A stretch of DNA of 64,000 bases, from contig CBDFIU010000002.1 in assembly GCA_965248235.1 (NCBI GenBank), forward strand, positions 124,001-188,000, read 5' to 3'. The translations under genes were made by a program, and so were the position numbers. This DNA comes from UBA6623 sp965248235. Lineage in GTDB: Bacteria; Acidobacteriota; Terriglobia; Bryobacterales; UBA6623. Positions 26,301-34,561 of this stretch are shown one piece after another. Each line of letters starts with the position of its first letter. The stretch's first letter is position 1. Under the pieces are notes generated by a model that did not search any database, was not told where the DNA came from, and saw nothing but the letters and a program-made list of their open reading frames with translations.

Positions 26301-26907
26301 AGCCGAGGCGGCGGATTTCATGAAGGTCCGCGCCGTGTGGCGGTTTTTCGATGCCGAGAGCGGCGACAACACGATTCGCCTTTACGAATCGGGCGCGGAC
26401 ACGCCGCTTCATTGTTTTTCGTTCCCTCGCCAACAACGTGAGGACGGGCTTTGCTTGGCCGACTACATTCTGCCGTCGTCCAACGGGAGCAGAGATTCCA
26501 TTGCCCTCTTCGCCGTCACGGCGGGCGAGGGTATCCGCGAACGCGCCGAGGATTACAAGCAGCGCGGGGAATACCTCAAGTCGCATATCGTCCAAGCCTT
26601 GGCGCTTGAGACCGCCGAGGCGTCGGCGGAATGGCTGCATCGGCGCATACGAGAAGACTACGGCTTCCCCGATGCGCCCGAGACGACCATGCTCGATCGC
26701 TTCCGGGCGAAATACCACGGCCGGCGCTACAGTTTCGGGTATGCGGCTTGTCCCGACCTGACCGATCAAGAGGGTTTATTTGAGTTGATTGAGCCCGAGG
26801 CGATTGGGATCGAACTCACCGAAGGCCACATGATGGACCCGGAGGCGAGCGTGAGCGCCGTTGTGTTTCCGCATCCGGATTGTACATATTTCGACGTGAA
26901 TAGTTAG
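23389..26907 (+). CDS. metH: Cobalamin-dependent methionine synthase
   Basis: 1172 residues, all four modules in order. The homocysteine domain (1-330) has VVLDGAMGTAIHALDL and zinc cysteines in GLNCATG (about 231) and GGCCGTTPEHI (about 293). The methyl-folate domain (about 345-630) starts with GERTNEVGSRKF and has QVIDINLENPDREEAD. The B12 domain has the cap (about 660-740) and the base-off motif GDVHDIGKNLVDI (about 752-764), whose His binds cobalt. The C-terminal reactivation domain (about 890-1170) has RAVWRFFDAE, ASAEWLHRRIREDYGF and YSFGYAACPDLTDQ. Start ATG at 23389. Activity needs B12 uptake or synthesis, not seen in the window. Confidence 0.97.
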   Translation: MTSRDDRNAQLRETLRERIVVLDGAMGTAIHALDLSIDEFGGPEFENCNENLNLKRPDLIRGIHEAYLEAGADIVETNSFNGSPEDMREFGLKDQAHELNFAAAKLAREAADRYSTTQRPRFVAGSMGPTRKPITLTPGVRFDTIAAEYHDHALGLAEGGADLLLLETGQDTRNIKAGLIGIERVFDELGYRLPVVVSGTIEPMGTMLAGQPADAFTASLAHAGLLSIGLNCATGPEFMTDHLRTIHHMAQSAVHCYPNAGLPDEEGKFRETPTSLAAALERFANNGWLNLVGGCCGTTPEHIRAIAQMVEGKTPRRREPARKTYYSGLDLVEAGEDNRPLLVGERTNEVGSRKFKRLIQEEKYEEASEIARKQVRNGAQVIDINLENPDREEADDIDAFYAELVRKAIKAPFMIDTTDAASVERALTYCQGKSIINSINFEDGEEKFDRIVPLLKKFGAAIIIGSIDEDKEQAQAITRERKLAIAERARKLCSEKWGLPEEDLIFDALVFPCATGDENYIGSAVETIEGIRLIKERLPRSKTALGVSNVSFGLPPAAREVVNAVFLFHATKAGLDLAIVNTEKLERYATIPDEEKKLAEDLLGNYPPPEMDAPRDYREQTAAQRAAINRHHIAAIAEHFRGASARPKKIVAELPLDERLAHYIIEGTKEGLVPDLDRKREEGLQPLDIINGPLMVGMTEVGRLFNNNELIVAEVLQSAEAMKAAVSHLEQFMEHAESATKGKIILATVKGDVHDIGKNLVDIILTNNGYNVVNLGIKVPPADLIAAYREHQADAIGLSGLLVKSAQQMVVTAADLYQAGIAPPLLVGGAALSDKFTRNKIAPAYDESSVVCYAQDAMTGLSLMNRLMDPAQREAVVEERRPTSAAPVTPKPRAAVTTRPSPKVRRDLPLNGVPYPERMVRDVPQLAEIWSYLNSQMLYVKHLGFRGNFERMLSERDPKALELHAIVGEIQAEAADFMKVRAVWRFFDAESGDNTIRLYESGADTPLHCFSFPRQQREDGLCLADYILPSSNGSRDSIALFAVTAGEGIRERAEDYKQRGEYLKSHIVQALALETAEASAEWLHRRIREDYGFPDAPETTMLDRFRAKYHGRRYSFGYAACPDLTDQEGLFELIEPEAIGIELTEGHMMDPEASVSAVVFPHPDCTYFDVNS

Positions 26908-26916
26908 TTCAGCGGG

Positions 26917-26972
26917 ACAAGACCTGTCGCCACGAATGGCGACACCGCACGCGGAAAGCACGCGCCACCCGG
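26917..26972. repeat. Dispersed palindromic repeat family C, copy 2
   Basis: Hairpin one is TGTCGCCACGAATGGCGACA; hairpin two is CGCACGCGGAAAGCACGCGC followed by CACC. It begins about 10 bases after the metH stop and could act as a transcription end or mRNA-stabilising hairpin. Confidence 0.7.
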
Positions 26973-27020
26973 CTGCGCGTGCCCCGGCGGCACGGCGCCG
27001 CGTCTAGTAGAATTCTCTTC

Positions 27021-29183
27021 ATGCGGAAATTGCTTGTCTTGACGGCTACAGTTTTGCTTCTCATCCCGCAAGACCTCGGCGCCGCCGAACCCTTGCGCGG
27101 GTTTACCGAGACAAGCGCGAAAACCCAGCGAGCGCTGGAGGAGAAGATTCGCGCGGTTCCCAAGGCCGGCAACGTGCGGGAGTACATCCGAGTGATGTCG
27201 GAGGAGCCTCACCATACAGGCAGCGAAGGCGGTAAACGTGTTGCCGCGTACGTGTTCGAGAAATTCAAGGAATGGGGGCTCGATGCCTCGATCGAAGTAT
27301 TTGACGGGCTGATGCCGACTCCGACCGCGCGTCGGCTCGAGCTGCTCGAACCGGAATACTTCTTCGCCGAACTCGAGGAGCCGGCGATTCCCGAGGACAA
27401 AGACTCTTCCGACATCGATCAACTGCCCACCTACAACGCCTATTCCGCCGAGGGGGACGTGACGGGCCAAATTGTCTACGTCAACTACGGCATGCCGGCC
27501 GATTACGAAGTGCTCGAAAAGCTCGGCGTGGAGGTCGAGGGCAAGATCGTGCTGGCCCGCTATTACGGGGGCTGGCGGGGCATCAAGCCGAAGCTCGCGG
27601 CCCAGCACGGCGCGATCGGCTGCATCATTTACTCGGACCCAAAGGACGACGGCTATTTCGGTGACGACGTCTATCCGATGGGGCAAAACCGGCCCGAGGA
27701 CGGCGTGCAGCGCGGCAGCACGATGGACATGCCGATTCATCCCGGTGACCCGCTTTCGCCGGGGTGGGGATCGGAGCCGGGGGGCCGCAAGCTCGCGATT
27801 GGGGAGGCGAAGACGCTGCCGACGATCCCGGTACTGCCGATTTCCTACGGAGAGGCGCTGCCGCTTTTGCGCAACCTAGGGGGGCCGGTGGCGCCCGAGG
27901 CGTGGCGGGGAGCGCTGCCGATTACCTACCACGTCGGCGCGGGGCCGGCGAAAGTGCGGCTCGACGTTGCGTTTGATTGGGATATAACGCCCGGCGAAAA
28001 CGTTTTCGCGAAGATTCCAGGCAGCGAATTTCCCGACGAATGGATCCTCTACGGCAACCACCACGACGCCTGGGTCAATGGAGCGACCGATCCGGTCAGC
28101 GGCAATGCCGCGATGATGGAGACGGCGCGTACTCTGGCCGAGATGGTCAAGGCGGGATGGCAACCAAGGCGGACGATCATCTTCGCGAGTTGGGATGGCG
28201 AAGAATGGGGGCTGATCGGATCAACGGAGTGGGCCGAAAAGCACGCCGACGAGCTGCGCGAAAAGGCCGTCGTCTATTTCAACACCGACAGCAATCGCCG
28301 AGGGACGCTGAGCCTGCAAGGTTCGCACACACTCGAACGCTTCGTGAACGACGTGGTTCGGGACATGCGCGACCCGCGCACCGGGGAAAGCGTCTGGAAC
28401 ATCGTCAAGAATAAGCGGCTCGAAGCCGCCGGCGACGACGAGGAGGAAAAGAAGAAGATTGACAGCCGCCGTGACCTACGCCTCGCCGCGCTGGGGTCGG
28501 GCTCCGACTACACTGTCTTTCTCGATCACCTGGCGATCGCCTCGACGAATGTGTTTTTCCGGGGGGAAGGCGGCGGCGTCTATCATTCCATCTACGACTC
28601 CTTCGACTGGTACCAGCGCTTCGGCGACCCGCAATTCCTGTACGGCAAAGCCTTGGCCCAACTGCACGCTGTTGCGATCGCACGCATGGCCGATGCCGAC
28701 GTATTGCCTTTCGAATTCACGAATTTCGCCGAGACGTTGGGCGTGTATCTCGACGAAATCGACAAGCTGTACGAGGCGGCCAAGAAGAAATACCCAGAGA
28801 CTCCCTCGTTACCGCTCGGGAAGTTACGCGAGCCATTGAAAGAGCTCTCGACGGCGGCGGACAACTACGAGAAGGCATTAGGGGCCGCGATTTCGGGTGA
28901 CCCCGGACGTGATTTCACCGCCGCGAATGGCGTCTTGCGCAAGATTGAGCAAGCGATGGGGCGTCCGGAAGGCCTACCCGAGCCACGCGGCTGGTATCGC
29001 CACCAGATCTATGCCCCGGGATATTACACCGGCTACGGGGTGAAAACGATTCCCGGCATCCGCGAGGCGGTCGAGCAGCGGGATTGGAAAACGGCGAAGC
29101 GGCAGATTGGAAAGATCAAGGAAGTGTTTGGGGCGGTGACGAAGCAGATTCGAGCGGCCGAGAAGGCGCTCGGCGGGCCGTGA
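27021..29183 (+). CDS. Exported M28-family peptidase (glutamate carboxypeptidase II-like)
   Basis: About 720 residues from the ATG at 27021, which gives MRKLLVLTATVLLLIPQDLG as signal peptide; the frame is open to 26979. Three-part architecture of the PSMA/transferrin receptor type. A PA insert (about 150-270) has GQIVYVNYGMPADYEVL and RYYGGWRGIKPKLAAQHGA. The zinc peptidase part has YGNHHDAWVNGATDPVSGN (about 344-362), FASWDGEEWGLIGSTEWA with the catalytic Glu, NTDSN, and a late His in VYHSIYDSFDWYQRFGDP. The C-terminal helical dimerisation domain (about 600-715) follows. Likely cleaves acidic peptides outside the cytoplasm. Confidence 0.92.
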   Translation: MRKLLVLTATVLLLIPQDLGAAEPLRGFTETSAKTQRALEEKIRAVPKAGNVREYIRVMSEEPHHTGSEGGKRVAAYVFEKFKEWGLDASIEVFDGLMPTPTARRLELLEPEYFFAELEEPAIPEDKDSSDIDQLPTYNAYSAEGDVTGQIVYVNYGMPADYEVLEKLGVEVEGKIVLARYYGGWRGIKPKLAAQHGAIGCIIYSDPKDDGYFGDDVYPMGQNRPEDGVQRGSTMDMPIHPGDPLSPGWGSEPGGRKLAIGEAKTLPTIPVLPISYGEALPLLRNLGGPVAPEAWRGALPITYHVGAGPAKVRLDVAFDWDITPGENVFAKIPGSEFPDEWILYGNHHDAWVNGATDPVSGNAAMMETARTLAEMVKAGWQPRRTIIFASWDGEEWGLIGSTEWAEKHADELREKAVVYFNTDSNRRGTLSLQGSHTLERFVNDVVRDMRDPRTGESVWNIVKNKRLEAAGDDEEEKKKIDSRRDLRLAALGSGSDYTVFLDHLAIASTNVFFRGEGGGVYHSIYDSFDWYQRFGDPQFLYGKALAQLHAVAIARMADADVLPFEFTNFAETLGVYLDEIDKLYEAAKKKYPETPSLPLGKLREPLKELSTAADNYEKALGAAISGDPGRDFTAANGVLRKIEQAMGRPEGLPEPRGWYRHQIYAPGYYTGYGVKTIPGIREAVEQRDWKTAKRQIGKIKEVFGAVTKQIRAAEKALGGP

Positions 29184-29354
29184 GCCCTGCCCCTAACGGA
29201 GATCACCAGCCACCCGGGAAGCCGCACCGCAATCTTGACCCGCCCCGGCCGATGAGAGTCTTGTGAAACGTCTTTCCCGGCGGAGAAGCGGCGAGGGTCC
29301 GCTTTTTTTGGAACGCCGCTTGCTCCGTGTTATAGTCGCGCTGAGGTCAATGTT

Positions 29355-30332
29355 GTGGCGGATTTCGGAATCGGAGTCGATCTAGGCGGAACGAACTTGC
29401 GTGTGGCCGCGATTTCGACGGACGGCAAAATCCTCGACGAATTCCAGATGGCCACCCCCACCGAGGGGCCGGATGAAATTATCGCCGGGATGGTCGAAGG
29501 CATCCATCACCTGCGCGACTCGCAAGGGGAGAGCGGGTTGGCCGGAATCGGCGTGGGTGTTCCGGGACTGATCGAACTCGAAAAGGGCCTCATTAAGAAA
29601 GCGCCGAATCTGCCCGGCTGGGAAAACCTGCCCCTGCGCGATGCGTTGCAGGACAAACTCGGCTGCCGGGTGCTACTCGAAAACGACGCCAATCTCGCGG
29701 CCCTAGGCGAGTATTGGCTGGGCGTGGGACATCACGTCGATGACCTGGTCATGGTCACGCTGGGGACCGGCATCGGCGGCGGCATCATTACCGGCGGGCG
29801 CATTGTCCACGGCTTCTTGGGGATGGCCGGCGAGGTCGGCCACATTACCGTCGAGCCCAACAGCGGCATGTTTTGCGGCTGCGGCAACTACGGGTGCCTT
29901 GAGGTCCATGCCTCAGCCACGGCGATTGCGCGCATGGGCAACGACGTCGTCCTCGCCAAACGCTCCGACCTGATGGCGCGCATGAAAGAGGCCGAGGGCA
30001 AGATGACGTCGCGTTTGGTTCACGAGGCGGCGGGGCGCGGGGACGCGGAAGCCAAACGCATCTACGAGCGTGTCGGAGTGGCGCTGGGACGCGGGCTGGC
30101 GGCGCTGATCAACACCTTCAATTTCCCGCTCTACGTGCTGGCGGGAGGCGTGCTGGCGGCCTGGGACTTATTCGCGCCCGCGATGTTCGACGAGGTCGAG
30201 CACCGCTCGGTCACCTACCGCGAGACCGATACCCGCATTGACAAGGCCAAGTTGGGCAACCAAGCGGGGCTTTTCGGGGCAGCGTATTTGCCGATGCAGA
30301 ACGAATCGCGGAAACCGCAGCCCGTTGCTTGA
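29355..30332 (+). CDS. ROK-family sugar kinase (glucokinase-like)
   Basis: 325 residues from GTG at 29355, with GAGG 8 bases upstream. ATP-binding opening FGIGVDLGGTNLRVAAIS; sugar-binding LLENDANLAALGEYWLG; second phosphate loop MVTLGTGIGGGIITGG; ROK zinc motif HITVEPNSG then CGCGNYGCLE (about 175-184). There is no N-terminal DNA-binding domain, so it is a kinase and not a ROK repressor. Glucose is the most frequent substrate but N-acetylglucosamine or others are possible. It stands between the M28 peptidase and the aminotransferase with no overlap. Confidence 0.9.
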   Translation: MADFGIGVDLGGTNLRVAAISTDGKILDEFQMATPTEGPDEIIAGMVEGIHHLRDSQGESGLAGIGVGVPGLIELEKGLIKKAPNLPGWENLPLRDALQDKLGCRVLLENDANLAALGEYWLGVGHHVDDLVMVTLGTGIGGGIITGGRIVHGFLGMAGEVGHITVEPNSGMFCGCGNYGCLEVHASATAIARMGNDVVLAKRSDLMARMKEAEGKMTSRLVHEAAGRGDAEAKRIYERVGVALGRGLAALINTFNFPLYVLAGGVLAAWDLFAPAMFDEVEHRSVTYRETDTRIDKAKLGNQAGLFGAAYLPMQNESRKPQPVA

Positions 30333-30511
30333 ACCGGCGTTCTACGTTTCTCACCCGAACTTTCTACTTGGAGCCGACGGCGGATGCCGCCGGCTGCGCC
30401 TAAATCGCAAACCGCCTCGGCTGTGTCGAGACAGCCGGAATTCCATATCCATAGCGCGGACCCAAGGCCCCCCGGGGCGCTCCAACCCTGAAGCTGCTAG
30501 ATTCGAAAGAC

Positions 30512-31684
30512 ATGCGCAGACAACCCGGACGTCACTTTCTGCAAATCCCCGGCCCGACGAACATCCCGGGGAGAATTCTGCGCGCCATGTCGGCGCCGAC
30601 GATCGACCACCGCGGGCCGGAATTCGAGGAGATGACCCGCGAGATTCTCGCCGGGCTCAAGGACGTTTTCAAGACGCGAAAACCCGTGATCGTCTTCCCG
30701 TGCTCGGGTTCGGGGGCTTGGGAGGCCGCGTTTGTGAACACGCTTTCGGCGGGCGACAAGGTGCTGGCGTTCGAGACCGGGCAGTTCGCGACGGCTTGGC
30801 GCAATATGGCGGCGCAGCTTGGGCTGGAAGTCGATTTCGTCGAAACGGATTGGCGGCGAGGTATTGACCCCGCCGTTGTCGAGGCTAAGCTTCGCGAAGA
30901 TCAGGACCAAGCGATCGGCGCGGTGTTGGCGGTTCATAACGAAACGTCGACCGGGGTTACCAGCGACATTGCGGAAGTTCGGCGCGCGATCGACCGCGCC
31001 GGGCACGCGGCGCTGCTGTTTGTCGACGCGATTTCGTCATTGGGTTGCATCGACCTGCGTCATGACGAATGGGGCGTGGACGTCACGATCTGCGGTTCGC
31101 AAAAAGGCTTGATGCTGCCGCCGGGCCTGAGTTTCAACGCCGTCAGCGACAAGGCGCTTGAAGCCGCCAAGTCGGGGGGGCTGCCGAAATCCTATTGGAA
31201 TTGGGAGGCGATTCTAGCCACGAACAAGGCGGACTATTTCCCCTCGACGCCCGCGACGAACCTGCTGTTTGGGTTGCGAGAGGCGCTTCACATGCTCGCC
31301 GAAGAAGGACTCGACAAAGTCTTCGCCCGGCACCGACGGCTTGCCGAGGCGACTCGCAGGGCGGCGGGCGCTTGGGGGCTTGAGACGGTCTGCGCTGATC
31401 CGCGTCAGTACAGCGATTCGGTCACCGCGCTTTTCATGCCCGACGGTCATGACGCCGACGGCTACCGGCGGCTGGTTCTCGAGCGTTATAACGTTGCGCT
31501 CGGCGCGGGTCTCGGGAAATTGAAAGGTCGGGTCTTCCGCATCGGTCACTTGGGGGATTTCAACGAAGCGATGCTCATCGGCACGTTGGGTGCGGTCGAG
31601 ATGGGGCTCGCCGGCGCCGGTGTTCCTTTTTCTCGCGGCGGGGTGCAGGCGGCGCTGGACTATCTGGCGGGCGAAGCCGGTTGA
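30512..31684 (+). CDS. Serine-glyoxylate-type aminotransferase (class V)
   Basis: 390 residues. Fold-type I PLP enzyme; opens GRHFLQIPGPTNIPGRILRA and APTIDHRGPEF, typical of serine-glyoxylate and alanine-glyoxylate transaminases. FPCSGSGAWEAAFVNTL and VHNETSTGVTSDIAEV match the family, DAISSLGCIDLRHDEWGVD carries the PLP-nitrogen Asp, and the PLP lysine is in GSQKGLMLPPG (about K197). YFPSTPATNLLFGLREAL is also characteristic. Converts serine plus glyoxylate to hydroxypyruvate plus glycine in photorespiratory-like or serine-cycle routes. No other serine-cycle gene is adjacent, so the exact pathway is open. Confidence 0.9.
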   Translation: MRRQPGRHFLQIPGPTNIPGRILRAMSAPTIDHRGPEFEEMTREILAGLKDVFKTRKPVIVFPCSGSGAWEAAFVNTLSAGDKVLAFETGQFATAWRNMAAQLGLEVDFVETDWRRGIDPAVVEAKLREDQDQAIGAVLAVHNETSTGVTSDIAEVRRAIDRAGHAALLFVDAISSLGCIDLRHDEWGVDVTICGSQKGLMLPPGLSFNAVSDKALEAAKSGGLPKSYWNWEAILATNKADYFPSTPATNLLFGLREALHMLAEEGLDKVFARHRRLAEATRRAAGAWGLETVCADPRQYSDSVTALFMPDGHDADGYRRLVLERYNVALGAGLGKLKGRVFRIGHLGDFNEAMLIGTLGAVEMGLAGAGVPFSRGGVQAALDYLAGEAG

Positions 31685-31979
31685 TGAACGCGGAGCCTGT
31701 GACGTAGCAGCCCGCGGTGAAAGTCCGACTGCGCGAATTAAAGGGGCACAGCCACTTGCAGCCGATTTTCGCGATCCACCAGTCGCTGGGCCGAGGGCGG
31801 GAAGAGGGCAGGCCTGGAGACCTGCCCCACCGCTCATCCCGAGGCGCTAGAAAAAGCCCCCCGGTCCGTGGCCGAGCTTTACCGGGCCGCGAGTCGCCAA
31901 GGGCTCGATATCGCTCGCCGGCGCTTGAGTGGAGACACGGCGGCGGAATTAGAGACAATGCTGATAGGTAGGAAATCCC
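31685..31979. other. Gap with a repeat and a possible coding remnant
   Basis: 295 bases upstream of panB. It includes palindrome B (31806-31830). From about 31808 the plus strand has an open frame through ALEKAPRSVAELYRAAS and RQGLDIARRRLSG that ends at a TGA overlapping the panB start. This looks like the end of a coding sequence, but no start or family is evident. Confidence 0.35.
31806..31830. repeat. Dispersed palindrome family B, copy 2
   Basis: GGGCAGGCCTGGAGACCTGC then CCCAC, identical to 12278-12302 over 25 bases. Confidence 0.75.
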
Positions 31980-32816
31980 ATGGCTGAACGCAAGAAGGTC
32001 CGCGCCCCGGACCTCAAGAAGATGAAGCGGCACGGCACGAAGATCGTGATGCTCACGGCCTACGATGCCACCATGGCGCGTTTGCTTGACCGCGCCGGCG
32101 TGGATGTCTTGCTGGTCGGCGATACGGTCGGCATGGTTGTGCTCGGCTACGACACGACGGTTCCCGTCACGCTCGACGACATTTTGCATCACACCAAAGC
32201 CGTCACACGCGGGACCTCGCGGCCTTTGGTCGTTGCCGACATGCCTTTCATGACATTTCAGGTCAGCGTCGAGGACGCGGTGCGCAATGCCGGGCGCTTG
32301 ATTCAAGAGGGTGGGGCCTCGGCGGTCAAGATGGAGGGCGGGCGGGCAGTGGCCGAGGTCGTTCGCCGCTTGGTGGACGTTGGGATTCCGGTAATGGGGC
32401 ATTTGGGGCTGTTGCCGCAGTCTATCCACCAGCTCGGAGGTTTCCGGAAGCAGGCGAGGAGCGAGGAAGCGGCCGAAACTCTGATGGAAGACGCCCATGC
32501 GCTCGAAAAGGCCGGGGCGTTCGCGCTGGTTCTCGAGTCGATCCCCAAGGAAGTGGCACGGGAAGTGACCGGCCGTCTACGCATCCCGACGATCGGAATC
32601 GGCGCCGGTCCCTATTGCAACGGACAAGTTCTGGTGAGCTATGACGCCCTGGGCCTCTACGACGAGTTCGTGCCGCCTTTCGTCAAGCAATACGCTCAAC
32701 TGGGGCGCGAAATCACAGCCGCCGCCGCCGAATATGCCGAAGATGTGCGCGAAGGGCGCTTTCCGGAGCAAGACAAGCCGGTCGCCGTCACGGGCGGCCG
32801 AGACCGCGGCGCATGA
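31980..32816 (+). CDS. panB: 3-methyl-2-oxobutanoate hydroxymethyltransferase
   Basis: First committed step of pantothenate synthesis: adds a hydroxymethyl group from methylene-tetrahydrofolate to ketoisovalerate. 278 residues. MLTAYDATMARLLDRAGVDV, LVGDTVGMVVLGYDTT with the metal-binding Asp, MPFMTFQVS, AVKMEGGRAVAEVV, GHLGLLPQSIHQLGGF and the catalytic-Glu region LVLESIPKEVAREVT, then IPTIGIGAGPYCNGQVLV. Start ATG 31980, with TAGGTAGG-like purines upstream. Its stop overlaps the panC start by four bases (ATGA), so the two are translationally coupled. Confidence 0.96.
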   Translation: MAERKKVRAPDLKKMKRHGTKIVMLTAYDATMARLLDRAGVDVLLVGDTVGMVVLGYDTTVPVTLDDILHHTKAVTRGTSRPLVVADMPFMTFQVSVEDAVRNAGRLIQEGGASAVKMEGGRAVAEVVRRLVDVGIPVMGHLGLLPQSIHQLGGFRKQARSEEAAETLMEDAHALEKAGAFALVLESIPKEVAREVTGRLRIPTIGIGAGPYCNGQVLVSYDALGLYDEFVPPFVKQYAQLGREITAAAAEYAEDVREGRFPEQDKPVAVTGGRDRGA

Positions 32817-33676
32817 GCGTCCAACTCATCTCCACGATCGAGGAACTTCGTTTGCGAGTCGCCGCCGCGCGGCGCTCGGAAAAAACGGCCGGGCTCGTGC
32901 CCACGATGGGCGCTTTGCACGCGGGCCATATTCGGTTGATTGATCAGGCCGTCACGGACTGCGATCTGGTGATCGTGACGCTTTTCGTGAACCCGACCCA
33001 GTTCAACCGACCCGACGACTTCGAGCAGTACCCGCGAACCATCGAGCATGATCTCGCCGTGTGTGAGGAGCACTCAGCCGACGTGCTGTTCGCGCCCCCG
33101 GTTGAGGAGATGTATCCGGGCCGGGAACGTACCTTTGTCGAGGTTACGCACCTGACCGATCACCTTTGCGGCCCCTACCGACCGGGACACTTTCGCGGTG
33201 TAGCGACCGTCGTCGCCAAGCTGTTGAATATCGCCCAGGCGGACCGCGCTTATTTCGGCGAGAAAGACGCGCAGCAGTTGGCCGTAATCAAGCGCATGGT
33301 CAAGGACCTCAACATCCCGACGGATATTGTGCCGGTTGCAACTTTGCGGGAAGCCGATGGGCTGGCGCTGAGCTCGCGCAACCAACACTTGACGCCGGCA
33401 GACCGCAAGACGGCGGTCGCCCTCTATCAAGCGCTGACGGTGGCGAAAGCGGCCGTTGCGCGGGGCGAACGAAGCGCCGAGCAAGTTCTGCGCGTTGCTG
33501 GGAAAGAGTTCGAAAAATACCCGACAGCAAGGGTCGAATACTTCGAGCTTGTCGACCTCGAAGACATGCAGCCGCTCGAAACGATCGACGGCCCAGTCCG
33601 CGCCACGATCGCCGTATGGGTCGGAGACATACGCCTAATCGACAACATGCTGTGCACGCCGGGCGAGAAGGAATAA
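32813..33676 (+). CDS. panC: Pantothenate synthetase
   Basis: Joins pantoate and beta-alanine using ATP. 287 residues. The nucleotide motif LVPTMGALHAGHIRLIDQAV carries the HxGH signature; LFVNPTQFNRPDDFEQYPRT, FAPPVEEMYPG, GPYRPGHFRGVATVVAKLLN, AYFGEKDAQQLAVIKRMV, and ADGLALSSRNQHLTP are all standard. The start ATG lies inside the panB stop (4-base overlap). No panD or panE is adjacent. Together with the coaE at 54412 it covers part of coenzyme A synthesis. Confidence 0.96.
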   Translation: MSVQLISTIEELRLRVAAARRSEKTAGLVPTMGALHAGHIRLIDQAVTDCDLVIVTLFVNPTQFNRPDDFEQYPRTIEHDLAVCEEHSADVLFAPPVEEMYPGRERTFVEVTHLTDHLCGPYRPGHFRGVATVVAKLLNIAQADRAYFGEKDAQQLAVIKRMVKDLNIPTDIVPVATLREADGLALSSRNQHLTPADRKTAVALYQALTVAKAAVARGERSAEQVLRVAGKEFEKYPTARVEYFELVDLEDMQPLETIDGPVRATIAVWVGDIRLIDNMLCTPGEKE

Positions 33677-33679
33677 CCC

Positions 33680-34072
33680 TCAGCCGGCCTTTTGCGCGGC
33701 AATCTGAATCAGATTCCCACAGGTGTCGTCGAATACGGCCGTAACGACGGCTCCCGCGTCGACCGGAGCCTGGGTGAACCGAACGCCGAGACCCGTGAGC
33801 CGCTCGTACTCGGCCTGAACGTCCTCCACCGCGAACGACGTAAACGGGATCCCGTCCTCAACGAGCGCTGTCTTGAACGGTCGCACCGCCGGGTGACTGT
33901 CGGGCTCGAGAAGAAGTTCCGTACCCTCGGGTTCGTCGGGAGACACCACCGTGAGCCAAAAGGCATCGCCCAAAGGTATCTCGATCTTCTTCTCGAAGCC
34001 GAGCACCTCGGTGTAGAAGCGCAGCGCCTTCTGTTGGTCGTCGACCAAGACGCTTGTAATGTTGATCTTCAT
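33680..34072 (-). CDS. VOC superfamily protein (glyoxalase/bleomycin-resistance fold)
   Basis: 130 residues from the ATG at 34072; its start overlaps the ArsR-family stop by four bases (ATGA), so the two genes form an operon. One VOC module: MKINITSVLVDDQQKALRFY, TEVLGFEKKIEIPLGDAFW, ELLLEPDSHPAVRPFK, and AVFDDTCGNLIQIAAQKAG. Paired beta-alpha-beta units form metal-dependent enzymes or antibiotic-binding proteins; activity cannot be assigned here. Many ArsR plus VOC pairs exist in databases as uncharacterised. Confidence 0.88.
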   Translation of the reverse strand: MKINITSVLVDDQQKALRFYTEVLGFEKKIEIPLGDAFWLTVVSPDEPEGTELLLEPDSHPAVRPFKTALVEDGIPFTSFAVEDVQAEYERLTGLGVRFTQAPVDAGAVVTAVFDDTCGNLIQIAAQKAG

Positions 34073-34374
34073 AAGTCGGTCCCTTCCGTGCGACTCGGCC
34101 ACCGATCGGCGATCTCTCTCAATGGTTCACCGTTGAACCAGTGGAACTTGGTCCGGCCCTCTCGACGAGTGACGACCAACCCCGCCGCTTCCAATACGTC
34201 AAGGTGCTGCGAGATGGCTTGGCGCGTCGAGCTGATGCCGTGCTTCATCGTGAGGCGCGTGCAAAGTTCAAACAACGACTGACCGGCGCGGTCACTGAGT
34301 TCGTCCAAGATAGCCCGTCTCGTGGGATCGGCGATAGCCCGGTAGATGTCGTCCACACTATTAGGCAAGTGCAC
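34069..34374 (-). CDS. ArsR-family winged-helix repressor
   Basis: 101 residues. DDIYRAIADPTRRAILDELS, the recognition helix SSTRQAISQHLDVLEAAGLV and the wing VVTRREGRTKFHWFNGE fit ArsR-like regulators of the PF12840/HTH_20 type, in which AIADPTRRAIL is typical. No metal-binding CxC motif is seen. Start is GTG 34374 or GTG 34356. The first lies within about 15 bases of the predicted -10 box, so the transcript would be almost leaderless; the second leaves a short leader. It likely represses its own operon with the VOC gene. Confidence 0.88.
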   Translation of the reverse strand: MHLPNSVDDIYRAIADPTRRAILDELSDRAGQSLFELCTRLTMKHGISSTRQAISQHLDVLEAAGLVVTRREGRTKFHWFNGEPLREIADRWPSRTEGTDL

Positions 34375-34416
34375 GCTTGCATTTTAGAGACTAGCAAGCT
34401 CCGGTTTCCTCGTCAA
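34365..34416 (-). promoter_or_regulatory. Predicted promoter and operator of the ArsR-VOC operon
   Basis: On the minus strand: TTGACG (34416-34411), 17 bases, TAGTCT (34393-34388). Half-sites of one sequence surround the -10 box: GCAAGC at 34394-34399, GCTTGC at 34375-34380 and GCAAG at 34365-34369. This layout suits autorepression by the ArsR protein. Confidence 0.55.
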
Positions 34417-34561
34417 TTCGTTGACATGCAGCCAGAGACGATCAAAGGCCGGGACGACTGCGGTATGGGTGGGAAAACGCGCTTGATCGAATAAAGGACG
34501 TGCGTGCCGGTGAGAAAGGCCGCCCCCCCGACGATCCTGACACAGCCGGGAGCGTCGCCGG

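Noticed and set aside
25192..26769. 525-residue minus-strand frame over metH
   Set aside because: Antisense shadow of a clear MetH gene.
26904..27740. 278-residue minus-strand frame over the M28 peptidase
   Set aside because: Antisense to a clear peptidase and contains repeat C; no motif.
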